Below are positions 1 through 8,480 of a stretch of 64,000 bases of DNA, one piece after another. Positions within the stretch are counted from its first letter, which is position 1; each line of letters opens with the position of its first letter. A program made the position numbers and the translations under genes. Origin of the DNA: B30-G6 sp963701385. Its GTDB lineage: Bacteria; Desulfobacterota; Desulfobacteria; Desulfobacterales; B30-G6. The notes below the pieces were generated by a model, which was not told where the DNA came from, made no database searches, and was given only the letters and a program-made list of their open reading frames with translations. The stretch spans positions 186,001 to 250,000 of the forward strand of contig CAVOZW010000011.1 in NCBI GenBank assembly GCA_963701385.1, in the 5' to 3' direction.

Positions 1-74
1 TCCTGTTTCATCATCCACCCGGTGGGCACAAGGTAAAGCATGGGTTGATATGTCTTTTTAACTGGAAATTTTTC

Positions 75-1769
75 ATGTTTCTCCCCACAACCAAAGACGA
101 GTTGAATGCCCTTGGATGGTCCTCTCCGGATGTCGTCCTGGTAACCGGAGACACCTATGTGGATTCGCCATTTATCGGTGTGGCAGTGATTGGAAAAGTC
201 CTGGTGGATGCCGGTTTCAGCGTGGGTATCATCGCACAACCCGATATTACCGATGGAAAAGATATCACCCGGCTGGGGGAGCCCAATCTTTTCTGGGGGA
301 TTACCTCGGGATGCATGGATTCCATGATATCCAATTATACACCAACGAACAAGCGTCGAAAGCGCGACGATCTGACCGGGGGGGGTCTTAATACCCGGCG
401 GCCGGACTTGGCGGTCATTGTCTATGCCAACCTGGTTCGACGATATTTCAAAAAAACAAAACCGATTGTCATCGGTGGAATTGAAGCCAGCCTCAGGCGT
501 ATCTCCCATTATCATTACCAATCCGACAGTATCCGGCGATCCATTCTTTTTGACGCCAAGGCCGATATCCTGGTCTATGGCATGGGGGAAAAAACAACCC
601 TCGAACTGGCGGAAAACATCCGCCGCCATAAACCAACACAGAATGTCCGCGGGATCTGCTATATTGCCGCAGAAAAAAAAGAGGGTTACCTGGAACTGCC
701 GGCCCATGCCGAGGTCGTGGCGGACAAAGATGCTTTCAGCCGAATGTTCAAAGTATTTTATAAAAACAATGACCCCATAAACGGCAAGGGCCTATGCCAG
801 AAGCAGGACAGCCGCTATTTGATTCAGAATCCAGCTCAATTTTCACTCACCAGCGAGGAACTGGACCACGTTCATGGGCTGGTGTACGAACGGGACGTTC
901 ATCCGTACTACACGGCCTGGGGGCCGGTGCGGGCCCTCGAAACCATCCGCTTTTCGATCACGACCCACCGGGGCTGTTATGGGGACTGTCACTTCTGCGC
1001 TATTTCCGCACACCAGGGGCGAAGGGTTGTGGGCCGCAGCCAAGCGTCCATTCTGAAAGAAGTGTCGATATTAACCGAGCATTCTGAATTCAAAGGAAAT
1101 ATTCACGATGTCGGCGGTCCCACCGCCAATATGTACGGCATCGAGTGCGCCAGGAAAAAAACCCAAGGCGCCTGCCGCAACAAGCGTTGCCTGACGCCGG
1201 TGATCTGCGAGGAATTAAACATCAGTCATCTCCCCCAAATGACCCTGTTGAAAAACATCAGGCAGATACCGAAAGTCAAAAAGGTTTTCATCGCGTCCGG
1301 AATACGCCATGACCTGATGCTGAAAGATGATACACATGGTCTGCAATATTTTGAAGCGATTATCCGGCATCATGTTTCGGGACAACTGAAGGTCGCACCC
1401 GAGCATTCCCAAGACCATATCCTGGCCCTCATGGGAAAACCTGCTTTAGAAAGTTTTGTGGAATTCTTGCGCTATTTTGAAAAAATCAACCGCAGGCTGG
1501 GGAAAAAGCAGTTTTTAAGCTGTTATTTTATCGCGGCCTACCCGGGGTGCACCGCCCAGGACATGCTGCAGCTGAGCCGTTTCACCCGCAGGGTCCTCAG
1601 ATTCAAACCCCGACAGGTTCAGATTTTTACCCCCTCTCCCTCGACGCCGGCAACCCTGATGTATTGTACGGGAAAAGACTATGACAGCGGGAAACCGCTT
1701 TTTGTCGAGAAGGACAAACAGAAAAAGGAAAAACAAAAAAACCTGGTCGTCAAAGGGTTTACCCAATGA
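75..1769 (+). CDS. YgiQ family radical SAM protein
   Basis: Radical SAM enzyme of the YgiQ (UPF0313) family; the substrate is unknown in the family. The signature cluster-binding cysteines are in the stretch HRGCYGDCHFC, preceded by a cobalamin-binding-like N-terminal region (VTGDTYVDSPFIG). The C-terminus carries the family's QVQIFTPSPSTPATLMYCTG motif and ends in a Lys-rich tail. An upstream in-frame ATG at 45 would add ten residues (MICLFNWKFF) that are not family-like, so ATG 75 (MFLPTTKDEL) is preferred. Length of about 564 residues is slightly short for the family but appears complete. The gene is monocistronic; the next gene starts about 200 bp later. Confidence 0.9.
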   Translation: MFLPTTKDELNALGWSSPDVVLVTGDTYVDSPFIGVAVIGKVLVDAGFSVGIIAQPDITDGKDITRLGEPNLFWGITSGCMDSMISNYTPTNKRRKRDDLTGGGLNTRRPDLAVIVYANLVRRYFKKTKPIVIGGIEASLRRISHYHYQSDSIRRSILFDAKADILVYGMGEKTTLELAENIRRHKPTQNVRGICYIAAEKKEGYLELPAHAEVVADKDAFSRMFKVFYKNNDPINGKGLCQKQDSRYLIQNPAQFSLTSEELDHVHGLVYERDVHPYYTAWGPVRALETIRFSITTHRGCYGDCHFCAISAHQGRRVVGRSQASILKEVSILTEHSEFKGNIHDVGGPTANMYGIECARKKTQGACRNKRCLTPVICEELNISHLPQMTLLKNIRQIPKVKKVFIASGIRHDLMLKDDTHGLQYFEAIIRHHVSGQLKVAPEHSQDHILALMGKPALESFVEFLRYFEKINRRLGKKQFLSCYFIAAYPGCTAQDMLQLSRFTRRVLRFKPRQVQIFTPSPSTPATLMYCTGKDYDSGKPLFVEKDKQKKEKQKNLVVKGFTQ

Positions 1770-1879
1770 CGAATCCTATCATCTTTGCTTGGGTTTTCGT
1801 ACCAGCCGCATATCTTTTGACATTTCCGTCAATGCATGTTAGCGTTATACAACGCTTGGCACCATCTAAAGATGAATTG

Positions 1880-1948
1880 CAACCGCGAGCGTGTTCCTCG
1901 TGGCGACTCGATTGAACTCGACGAAGTCGTGCAGCGCGGATTTTCAAT
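1880..1948. repeat. Possible diverged member of the palindromic intergenic repeat
   Basis: Resembles the palindromic repeat at 15102-15184 and 21655-21737 in its left part (aaccgcgagcg...ttcctcgtgg) and its right end (gcagcgcgga then ttcaat), with a different internal stem (CGACT...AGTCG). Similarity is weak and it may be unrelated. Confidence 0.25.
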
Positions 1949-1972
1949 CACCGTTTTTTTTCGGAGGAAACC

Positions 1973-2239
1973 ATGGCAATAGCCGGAAGTCAGCGAAGCT
2001 ATGAACGGAAAGCGTACAATGCCGATGTTGAGTTCGCCATCAACATCCATACCTATTTTGCCGAGGTCGAAAATATCAGCCTTGGCGGGGCCTTTATCGC
2101 CATGAACACCATTCCCCGAATAGAAGACGGCGATGATGTTTCCGTCACCATTCCATTTGCCTTTCAGGACAAAAAGGTTCGACTCAAGGCACAGGTCATG
2201 CGTTATGATGAAAAAGGGCTTGGCATCAGTTTTTTCTAG
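1973..2239 (+). CDS. Small single-domain PilZ protein
   Basis: An 88-residue protein that is essentially one PilZ domain, the c-di-GMP receptor fold. The N-terminal RSYERK stretch supplies the arginine motif (RxxxR type) and ENISLGGAFI matches the second binding motif (D/N-x-S-x-x-G). The rest is beta-barrel sequence ending YDEKGLGISFF. A strong GGAGG lies about 7 nt before ATG 1973. It ends 87 bp from the convergent mshG gene of a pilus-assembly operon whose ATPase also carries a c-di-GMP-binding type N-terminus. That suggests, by inference, control of the pilus motor or a linked surface behaviour. Binding itself is not shown. Confidence 0.8.
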   Translation: MAIAGSQRSYERKAYNADVEFAINIHTYFAEVENISLGGAFIAMNTIPRIEDGDDVSVTIPFAFQDKKVRLKAQVMRYDEKGLGISFF

Positions 2240-2325
2240 CCCGACGATTTCATCTTGATAAAATGAAACCAAGTGCCTAATGAATCCGAGCCCTTTGTCG
2301 GCCACTTGCTCTTCAAACCCTCACA

Positions 2326-3534
2326 TTACTGTATCTCCGCAATCATATCGTACAAGGGCAGCATGATCGAAAGTGCGATCAAGCCGAAAATGCCACCCAG
2401 AATGATGATCGACAGGGGTTCCAGGGCGTTGATCATGGTTTCGACGTTTCGTTTGACCTCTTTGTCGTAGTAACCCCCCAGGCGCCGGAAGGCATCATCG
2501 ATGGTGCCGGTGGTTTCACCGTTGCGGACCGCCCCGATGAGGAGGGTTGGAAATCCACCGCTGGCTTGCATGGCATCCGAGATCGACTCTCCCCGCTGAA
2601 TATCTTCAAAGGCAATGGTCAGCCGCCACTCCAGGTAGCGGTTTCCAAGAATCTTGTCGGAAAGGATTTCGAAAATATTGTTGATGGTCATCCCGGCCGT
2701 ATACATGGTCGCGAAATTATGACTCAAGCGCGCGATGGCGATGTTGTTTAGAATGCCACCGAACAGGGGAATCTTCAGTATGTACTTGTGGAACTGGAGC
2801 TTTCCCTTGGGTGTTTTCGTGTAGAGATATAACAGGAATCCGGTGATCAGTGCACCCCCTAGAATCCAGAGCCAATAATTCTGCATGAAGTGACTTACGT
2901 TCAATACCACTTGAGTGATAGCGGGCAGTTCCACGCCCATTTCCGTGAGCAGGTTGGCCATCTGCGGGAGAACGTAACCGACCCAGACGCTGATGACGGC
3001 AACGATGGCCAGGACGATAAAGGTTGGATAGATCGCCGCCCGCATGAGGGTCGAGCGGATGTCCTCCTTCCATTCGATAAATTCGGCCAATTCCTTGAGA
3101 CTTCCGGGCAAGACCCCTGTTTCCTCTCCCAGTCTCACGATAGCCAGGTCCAGGGGCTCGAAGATCCGGGGATAATGGAGCATGGATTCATAGAGAGAGC
3201 TGCCAGCCTCGATGGACATGCGAATCTCTTCGATAATTTTTCGAAAAAAGGGTGTTGGAATGATTTTTTCGTTTTCTTCCAGGGCAGACAGCATGGGCAG
3301 GCCCAGTTCCAGGGTCTGGGAGAGACGGTAATAAAATTCCACCAGCTCCCTGGGTTTCACACGCCGGCTGATAAAGAAGTTGGCCAGCGGATTCTCTCTG
3401 GCCGGTTCCGAGTGAATGACGGTCAGACCCTTTTGCTGAAGTTTTTGCTCTGCATTGGTGTCCGAGAAGGCAGGGATTGTGCCGCGACTCATTTTTCCCG
3501 CCGCATCGATGGCCTTGTAACGGTATTTAGGCAT
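2326..3534 (-). CDS. mshG: MshG/GspF-type inner membrane platform protein
   Basis: Inner-membrane platform protein of type II secretion/type IV pilus systems (GspF/PilC/MshG family), which couples the cytoplasmic ATPase to pseudopilin or pilin assembly. The N-terminus MPKYRYKAIDAAGK is typical. Two GspF domains follow, each with a hydrophobic hairpin (about residues 165-190 and 218-240), and a C-terminal membrane segment lies near 375-397. The start overlaps the end of mshE by 8 bp, so the two are translationally coupled. Gene order mshM-mshN-mshE-mshG matches the MSHA biogenesis locus known from Vibrio. No pilin gene is within the window. Confidence 0.9.
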   Translation of the reverse strand: MPKYRYKAIDAAGKMSRGTIPAFSDTNAEQKLQQKGLTVIHSEPARENPLANFFISRRVKPRELVEFYYRLSQTLELGLPMLSALEENEKIIPTPFFRKIIEEIRMSIEAGSSLYESMLHYPRIFEPLDLAIVRLGEETGVLPGSLKELAEFIEWKEDIRSTLMRAAIYPTFIVLAIVAVISVWVGYVLPQMANLLTEMGVELPAITQVVLNVSHFMQNYWLWILGGALITGFLLYLYTKTPKGKLQFHKYILKIPLFGGILNNIAIARLSHNFATMYTAGMTINNIFEILSDKILGNRYLEWRLTIAFEDIQRGESISDAMQASGGFPTLLIGAVRNGETTGTIDDAFRRLGGYYDKEVKRNVETMINALEPLSIIILGGIFGLIALSIMLPLYDMIAEIQ

Positions 3535-5188
3535 CGGCTACCACCCGGTAGACTTCGTCCATACACGTGACATGGCTGATGACTTTTCGCAGGGCCTGTC
3601 TGAACATGAGACTGGTTCCGGCTTTGATGGCCGCGGCTTCGATGGTGCTCTTGAGAGCGCCTGAGAAGATCAACTGCTCGATCTCCTTGTCGATTTTGAT
3701 GACTTCATAGATACCCGTGCGGCCGGAGTATCCCGAGTTGTAGCAACGGTCGCAGCCCACGGCTTTGCGCATGTTTTCGGGGGGTTCCAGCTCGTTCTTG
3801 ACAAAAGGCTCTTTCATGTCGGAGGGCGTGTCGATCAGCTCGGAACAATGGGCGCAGACCTTGCGCATTAGCCGCTGCGCTACGATCAACGTCAGGGAGG
3901 AAGCTAAAATGCTGGTGTTGACACCCAGATCGAGAAGACGGTTGATGGCCGAGGCAGCATCATTGGTGTGCAGGGTCGACAGTACCAGGTGCCCTGTCAT
4001 GGAAGCACGAAGGGCCAAATCAGCGGTTTCCCGGTCTCTGATCTCACCCACCAGGACGATGTCCGGGTCCTGGCGCATGGTGGAACGCAGGGCATTGCTG
4101 AAGGTCAGACCTGCTTTGGGATTGACGGCCGTCTGCCGAACGGTGGGGATGACATATTCGATGGGATCTTCGACGGTCATGACATTGACTTCCGGACTGT
4201 TGATGGCCATAAGAGCCGAATAAAGCGTGGTGGTCTTGCCGGAGCCTGTCGGTCCGGTTGAAACGATCAAACCATAGGGGCGATGGATGTATTTCATAAA
4301 CCGCGCGAGGTCTTCGGTTTCGAATCCGAGGACCTGGATATCTCCCACCACCTTGCTGTAGGACAAGAGACGCATGACAACGGTTTCTCCCAGGTGGGTC
4401 GGGAATGTCGAGACCCGGATGTCGATCTCGCCGACTGCGCCCCGGTATTTGATGCGTCCATCGTGGGGGATGTTCGGGTTGGAGATGTCCATATCACCCA
4501 TGATCTTAAAGCGGGTCACCAGGCTTTTGCTAAAGGCTTTGGGAAAGAGGTAGTTCTGGTGCAGAACACCGTCGATGCGGTAGTAAACACGAACCAGGTT
4601 GACGTCGGGTACCACATGGATGTCGCTGGCGCCGAGTACATGCCCCTTTTCGATCAGCCGGTCGGCGAGGGTGATGATCTGGGAGTCTTCGAATTCTCCT
4701 TCAAGGAGGCCGGTGGTTCGGGTGGATTTTTCGATGTCCTCGTCAATGGCCTTGGCGGTCTGGTAGTAGAGCTCGATATTTTTTGCGATCCATTCTTTGG
4801 GGGCGATGTAGGTGGTGACCTGATGGCCGGTCAACCTGGCAAGTTCGTCTCTGGCAACCACATCAAAGGGGTTGTTGGTGGCTGCCTTGATGACATTGCC
4901 CTCTCTGGCAAACGGGAAAATGCCATGCCTCGACACGAACTTCAGTGGAATTTCAGAAAGCAATTGCTGGTCAACCTGGACCGTTGTTCGGTCGAGCAGC
5001 TTGGCGCCACTTTGGACAGCAATGGCCAATTGCAGCTGCTCTTCGGTGAGCCAGTCCAGTCGCAAGAGCACATCGCCCATCATCTTGCCGGTTTCCCTTG
5101 ACTCGGCCAGTGCCATTTCAAGCTGATCCTGGCCGATAAATCCCATTTCCAGAAGGATGTCCCCCAATCGTTTCTTCATTCGATGCAC
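3527..5188 (-). CDS. mshE: MshE/GspE-type assembly ATPase
   Basis: Hexameric AAA-type ATPase that powers pilus or pseudopilus assembly. The N-terminus (about residues 6-60) has two MshEN-like motifs, RLGDILLEMGF...LEMALAE and MGDVLLRLDWL...LQLAIAVQ, the module known to bind c-di-GMP in MshE and related ATPases. Walker A is GPTGSGKT (312-319), and DPDIVLVGEIRD (about 374-385) is the Walker B/His-box region. Two CxxC pairs (Cys445/448 and Cys479/482) form the zinc motif of the GspE class. Two strong hairpins lie upstream in the gap to mshN. The specific MSHA assignment rests on gene order. Confidence 0.93.
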   Translation of the reverse strand: MHRMKKRLGDILLEMGFIGQDQLEMALAESRETGKMMGDVLLRLDWLTEEQLQLAIAVQSGAKLLDRTTVQVDQQLLSEIPLKFVSRHGIFPFAREGNVIKAATNNPFDVVARDELARLTGHQVTTYIAPKEWIAKNIELYYQTAKAIDEDIEKSTRTTGLLEGEFEDSQIITLADRLIEKGHVLGASDIHVVPDVNLVRVYYRIDGVLHQNYLFPKAFSKSLVTRFKIMGDMDISNPNIPHDGRIKYRGAVGEIDIRVSTFPTHLGETVVMRLLSYSKVVGDIQVLGFETEDLARFMKYIHRPYGLIVSTGPTGSGKTTTLYSALMAINSPEVNVMTVEDPIEYVIPTVRQTAVNPKAGLTFSNALRSTMRQDPDIVLVGEIRDRETADLALRASMTGHLVLSTLHTNDAASAINRLLDLGVNTSILASSLTLIVAQRLMRKVCAHCSELIDTPSDMKEPFVKNELEPPENMRKAVGCDRCYNSGYSGRTGIYEVIKIDKEIEQLIFSGALKSTIEAAAIKAGTSLMFRQALRKVISHVTCMDEVYRVVADA

Positions 5189-5258
5189 CTCATGCTAGAT
5201 TTCCCCCCAAATGGGGGCAAGACAAAGGAGACGGCATGTCTCCGCAAGTTCAGGTGTT

Positions 5259-5283
5259 AAACCGCGTGCCGAGCACGCGGTTT
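5259..5283 (-). promoter_or_regulatory. Perfect 11-bp hairpin between mshN and mshE
   Basis: The arms AAACCGCGTGC (5259-5269) and GCACGCGGTTT (5273-5283) are perfectly complementary around a 3-nt loop. It lies in the 133-bp gap after mshN and before mshE. No run of T follows on the minus strand, so it fits mRNA processing, stability or attenuation better than a classic terminator. Confidence 0.6.
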
Positions 5284-5298
5284 GTAGAACAATCAAGA

Positions 5299-5317
5299 CC
5301 GGGTCCTTTGGGCCCGG
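5299..5317 (-). promoter_or_regulatory. Second GC-rich hairpin just after mshN
   Basis: CCGGGTCC (5299-5306) pairs with GGGCCCGG (5310-5317) through eight positions, one a G-T wobble, with a 3-nt loop. It sits 5 bp after the mshN stop on the minus strand and in series with the stronger hairpin at 5259-5283. Confidence 0.5.
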
Positions 5318-5321
5318 GTAT

Positions 5322-6557
5322 CTACTCCGCCTGCCCGAATCCTGTTTGCGAGTTAGCCGAGGATTGTGAAGCCCTCTGCGCCAGGTAGGTCTTCAATTCT
5401 CTCACGCGCGTCTCGATCTCACGCCGCTCCGTGCTTGTCAGGGACGTGTTCCTCTCCAGAAAAATCTGGTAGTGTTCGACGGCCTGGCCGTATCGTTCCA
5501 GGCTGTCATAGACGATGGCCTTGTTGAGCCAGAGTCTGGGGTTTTCGGGCGCCAGTTTTTCTGCCTTCTGGTACAAGGCAAGGGCGGTTTCAAAATCTCC
5601 CATGCGACTATGGGCGGTCCCTTGGTGAAACAGAATCTCAAATGTGGGTGCCCCAAATCCTTTTTCGGCGCTCTTCAGAAAGATGAGGGCTTGTTGGGGT
5701 CTGTCCAAACCGATCTCCACGAGGGCCAAATTCAGTAGTATTTCCGGGTTTTCGGGCTCCTGCCGGTTTAATGCCACCAGGATGGTGCGTGCTTTCGTAA
5801 AAGCGGCTACTTGGATATAGGCAGATGCCAGGTTAAAGCGGGTCGAGCGGTGCTGGGGGTTTATTTTCAAGACCGCCTGATACATCTGGATTGCCATTTC
5901 AAGTTTATCTTGGCGGTGGTAACTCAATCCTTTGCGATAAAAGCGTTCTTCAACCGGGTCTGTTCCTGTGTTGACGGCAGCCGCAACCGTTTCAGTCGGA
6001 TTGGGACGTGTGTCCGCGGACGATTCAGCTTGGGGGCTGGTCTCATCCGGTTCGACAACGGGCGGGGGGCCAACTGTTTCCGGGCCTGTCAACGATTGCA
6101 TTTTAGCGGGCGCCGGTTTCGCGGTTGCCTTCTGAGGTGTCGCTGCAGTAGGTTTTTTCGTAACCTGAGGCTCCGCTGGCGGGGGCGGTGAATCCGTGGG
6201 TCTTGTTTTTGCCGAGGCGAGCGCTGTTTCCGGCAGACGGTCGACGGGCAGTGTCGTTTCTGAAGCTGCCGGTAATTCACTTCCTCGCTCCGAAGGCAAT
6301 GTATTGTTGAGATCGTTCACACGCGTTTCAGCCACCAGAGGTGATTGTAGGGCAGGTGTCATGGGCCGTGAAAGAGAAACAATCTGATAAAGATAATAAC
6401 CAGCACCGGCACAGACCAGTAGAACAATCGCTGCGATGCCGTAGATCCTGACCCTGTTTTTGGGTGAGCCTTCGGAAGTGTCTTGAAAAATTTCCTTGCC
6501 GGCAGGATGCTTGATATTTTTTGCTTTTTTGCGCAAAGCATCATTCAGTACGCTCAT
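5322..6557 (-). CDS. mshN: MshN-like TPR protein
   Basis: Membrane-anchored tetratricopeptide protein matching MshN in architecture: a short cytoplasmic head with MSVLNDALRKK, one transmembrane helix (about residues 37-58), a Pro/Thr/Ala-rich linker to about 205, then five or so TPR units (YRKGLSYHRQDKLEMAIQMY onward) to about 395. The extended ORF begins three codons earlier (MEC), but MSVLNDALRKK is the conserved start of this family and is chosen. In known MSHA systems MshN works with the AAA protein MshM, which is encoded immediately upstream here. Confidence 0.8.
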   Translation of the reverse strand: MSVLNDALRKKAKNIKHPAGKEIFQDTSEGSPKNRVRIYGIAAIVLLVCAGAGYYLYQIVSLSRPMTPALQSPLVAETRVNDLNNTLPSERGSELPAASETTLPVDRLPETALASAKTRPTDSPPPPAEPQVTKKPTAATPQKATAKPAPAKMQSLTGPETVGPPPVVEPDETSPQAESSADTRPNPTETVAAAVNTGTDPVEERFYRKGLSYHRQDKLEMAIQMYQAVLKINPQHRSTRFNLASAYIQVAAFTKARTILVALNRQEPENPEILLNLALVEIGLDRPQQALIFLKSAEKGFGAPTFEILFHQGTAHSRMGDFETALALYQKAEKLAPENPRLWLNKAIVYDSLERYGQAVEHYQIFLERNTSLTSTERREIETRVRELKTYLAQRASQSSANSQTGFGQAE

Positions 6558-6672
6558 ACATTCCACCTGTGTGTAAGGTCAGATTATGTCTTTATACCAG
6601 CCATGCAAGCCCACAAGCAAGCCCGTGCTCTTCTGCCAAAGCGCATAAACGCCGGGTATTCTGACCCGGAAT

Positions 6673-8070
6673 TTATTTTTTTTCGACAGTGCGGCGTTCA
6701 ATGATCGCGTCAAAAAGATCGTTGTCGGTTCTGAACTGTTTGGCTTCCTCCAGGGTGTCGAATCTTCCGGTGTAAAGAGCATACCATTGGCCTCTTTGCC
6801 CGAGATCAACAAATTTCGAGTAGGATTGAATCCCATTTCTGAGTAGCTGGGCCATGGCTTTTTCTAAACGTTCCAGGGTCCTGAAAGAGGCTACACGTAT
6901 GATAAAAACGTCTGTTCGTTCAGCCGTCGATACCTCCGCTGCCTGCACCTGCGGCGGTGTTTCGATGGGTAAGGTCCGGACCATATTTGATTCCAAAGTT
7001 GCACCGAGTTGGGATGCCTGTTGCATGGCCATGGCGACTGGATACGACTTGGGCTCGGAATTGGCGGGCGACAGGGCCACCGGGGTCGAGGGAAGAATTC
7101 TGGGGGATAGATTCCAGACAGCGACCACAATGCCGGAATAGACCAGGGTCAGCAGGGCCAGCATGAGCAGCCACTTGCGCTTGCTTGAAACAGAGGTCAT
7201 GGCAGGGCTAGCCCCTTCCCCGACTTCATTGAGCTCCTTGACGGCTTTTTTAACATGTCCCTGGCTGATATCATATGAGTCGGCCACATATCCTGCCGTG
7301 AGAGCATAATCGCATATTCGGTTGATCAGTCTGGGAATCCCCCTGGATATGGCAAAGATACGGCGGATGGCATCCGGTTTGAAGCGGATCCGTCCCTTGT
7401 CTCCGGATATGAACAGCCGCCGGGAGATGTATCCTTCAATCTCGGCCCTGGGCAGTAAATCGAGTCGGCAGGTCAGTGTGATTCGTTGTTTGAGCTGTCT
7501 GATTTCTGGACGGGAAAGCTGTGTCAAGAGTTCCGGCTGACCCACCAGAAGAATCTGAAGCAGCTTTTTTTTGTCTGTTTCAAGGTTGGACAGCAGCCGC
7601 ATATCCTCCAGGGAATCGATATGCATGGTCTGGGCATCGTCGATTATGACGACGATGGGTTTGCTGTCATCGGCGGACAGAAGAAAGTTGTTGAGCGTAT
7701 CGATCAAGGTTTTTTTGGAGGCATCTTTTGGATAACGAATGCCCAGATCGTCCAGAATGCTGGAAATGAGTTCGGTGACGGATAGGGACGGATTGATGAT
7801 ATAGACGGTAAAAGCCTTGCCTTCCAGACTGTCCAGCAGGGCCCTGCAGATGGTGGTCTTGCCGGTGCCGACTTCTCCCACCAGAAGCATAAAACCCATG
7901 CGGCTCTTGATGCCGTAGAGCAGCTTGTTGATGGCATTCTGGTGCGTTGCCGAATAAAACAAGTATTCGGGATCGGGCGTAATGGAAAAGGGTGCTTCCG
8001 CTAGGTTGTAGAAATCGAGATACACCCTTTCTCTGGCGGTGTCAGGCGTCGAAGGCTCTCTGGTGCTCAT
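6673..8070 (-). CDS. mshM: MshM/ExeA-type AAA ATPase with SPOR domain
   Basis: An ExeA/GspA/MshM-family ATPase. It opens with the family motif FYNLAEAPFSITPDPEYLF; Walker A is GEVGTGKTT (about 65-73), a Walker B-type VVIIDDAQ follows near 140, and the arginine-containing sensor region follows. A single transmembrane helix lies near 272-292. The C-terminal 80 residues (FIIRVASFRTLERLEKAMAQ ... YALYTGRFDTLEEAKQF) form a SPOR domain that should bind denuded peptidoglycan glycans in the periplasm. ExeA-type proteins are thought to help insert secretin complexes through the cell wall, which fits. It is the first gene of the mshM-N-E-G run. Confidence 0.85.
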   Translation of the reverse strand: MSTREPSTPDTARERVYLDFYNLAEAPFSITPDPEYLFYSATHQNAINKLLYGIKSRMGFMLLVGEVGTGKTTICRALLDSLEGKAFTVYIINPSLSVTELISSILDDLGIRYPKDASKKTLIDTLNNFLLSADDSKPIVVIIDDAQTMHIDSLEDMRLLSNLETDKKKLLQILLVGQPELLTQLSRPEIRQLKQRITLTCRLDLLPRAEIEGYISRRLFISGDKGRIRFKPDAIRRIFAISRGIPRLINRICDYALTAGYVADSYDISQGHVKKAVKELNEVGEGASPAMTSVSSKRKWLLMLALLTLVYSGIVVAVWNLSPRILPSTPVALSPANSEPKSYPVAMAMQQASQLGATLESNMVRTLPIETPPQVQAAEVSTAERTDVFIIRVASFRTLERLEKAMAQLLRNGIQSYSKFVDLGQRGQWYALYTGRFDTLEEAKQFRTDNDLFDAIIERRTVEKK

Positions 8071-8480
8071 ATCTCTTGTTACCCGGACTCGAATGGTGTA
8101 GGTTTGCCACGTACCTCAACCATAGAAGCGAACCATATATGAATTAGGCGGAACGTATTACGGTCGTAGATTCCCCGCGGCCACTCAGACTTGATCTCGC
8201 CCACAAGCCATGCTGCGATCGTCTTCGATTTTGGATGATTATGGTGTTGAACTTTCTCTGATTGTGAGCGTAAACTATATTAGAAACGGTTTCAAGTCAA
8301 CCAATTAACCCGCAAGTTTCACGTGCCTGAATGGTACTGCTGCAAGGCCTTTCAGCCTGAAGCCGTCGGGTAATCTCACCTCATTTCAACGGTTTCAATG
8401 GCAAAACCGGCAGGTGAAATATAATGTTTCAAAATACTTGTTTGGCGTGAAAAACCGCTCTTTTCATTTTGGAAGGCCTG
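8071..8480. other. 410-bp divergent intergenic region
   Basis: Separates the minus-strand mshM operon from the plus-strand U32 peptidase gene and so should hold both promoters. I see no confident sigma-70 or sigma-54 boxes and no convincing small gene. Confidence 0.4.

Noticed and set aside
2890..3570. Plus-strand 226-residue frame
   Set aside because: Antisense of mshG and the end of mshE.
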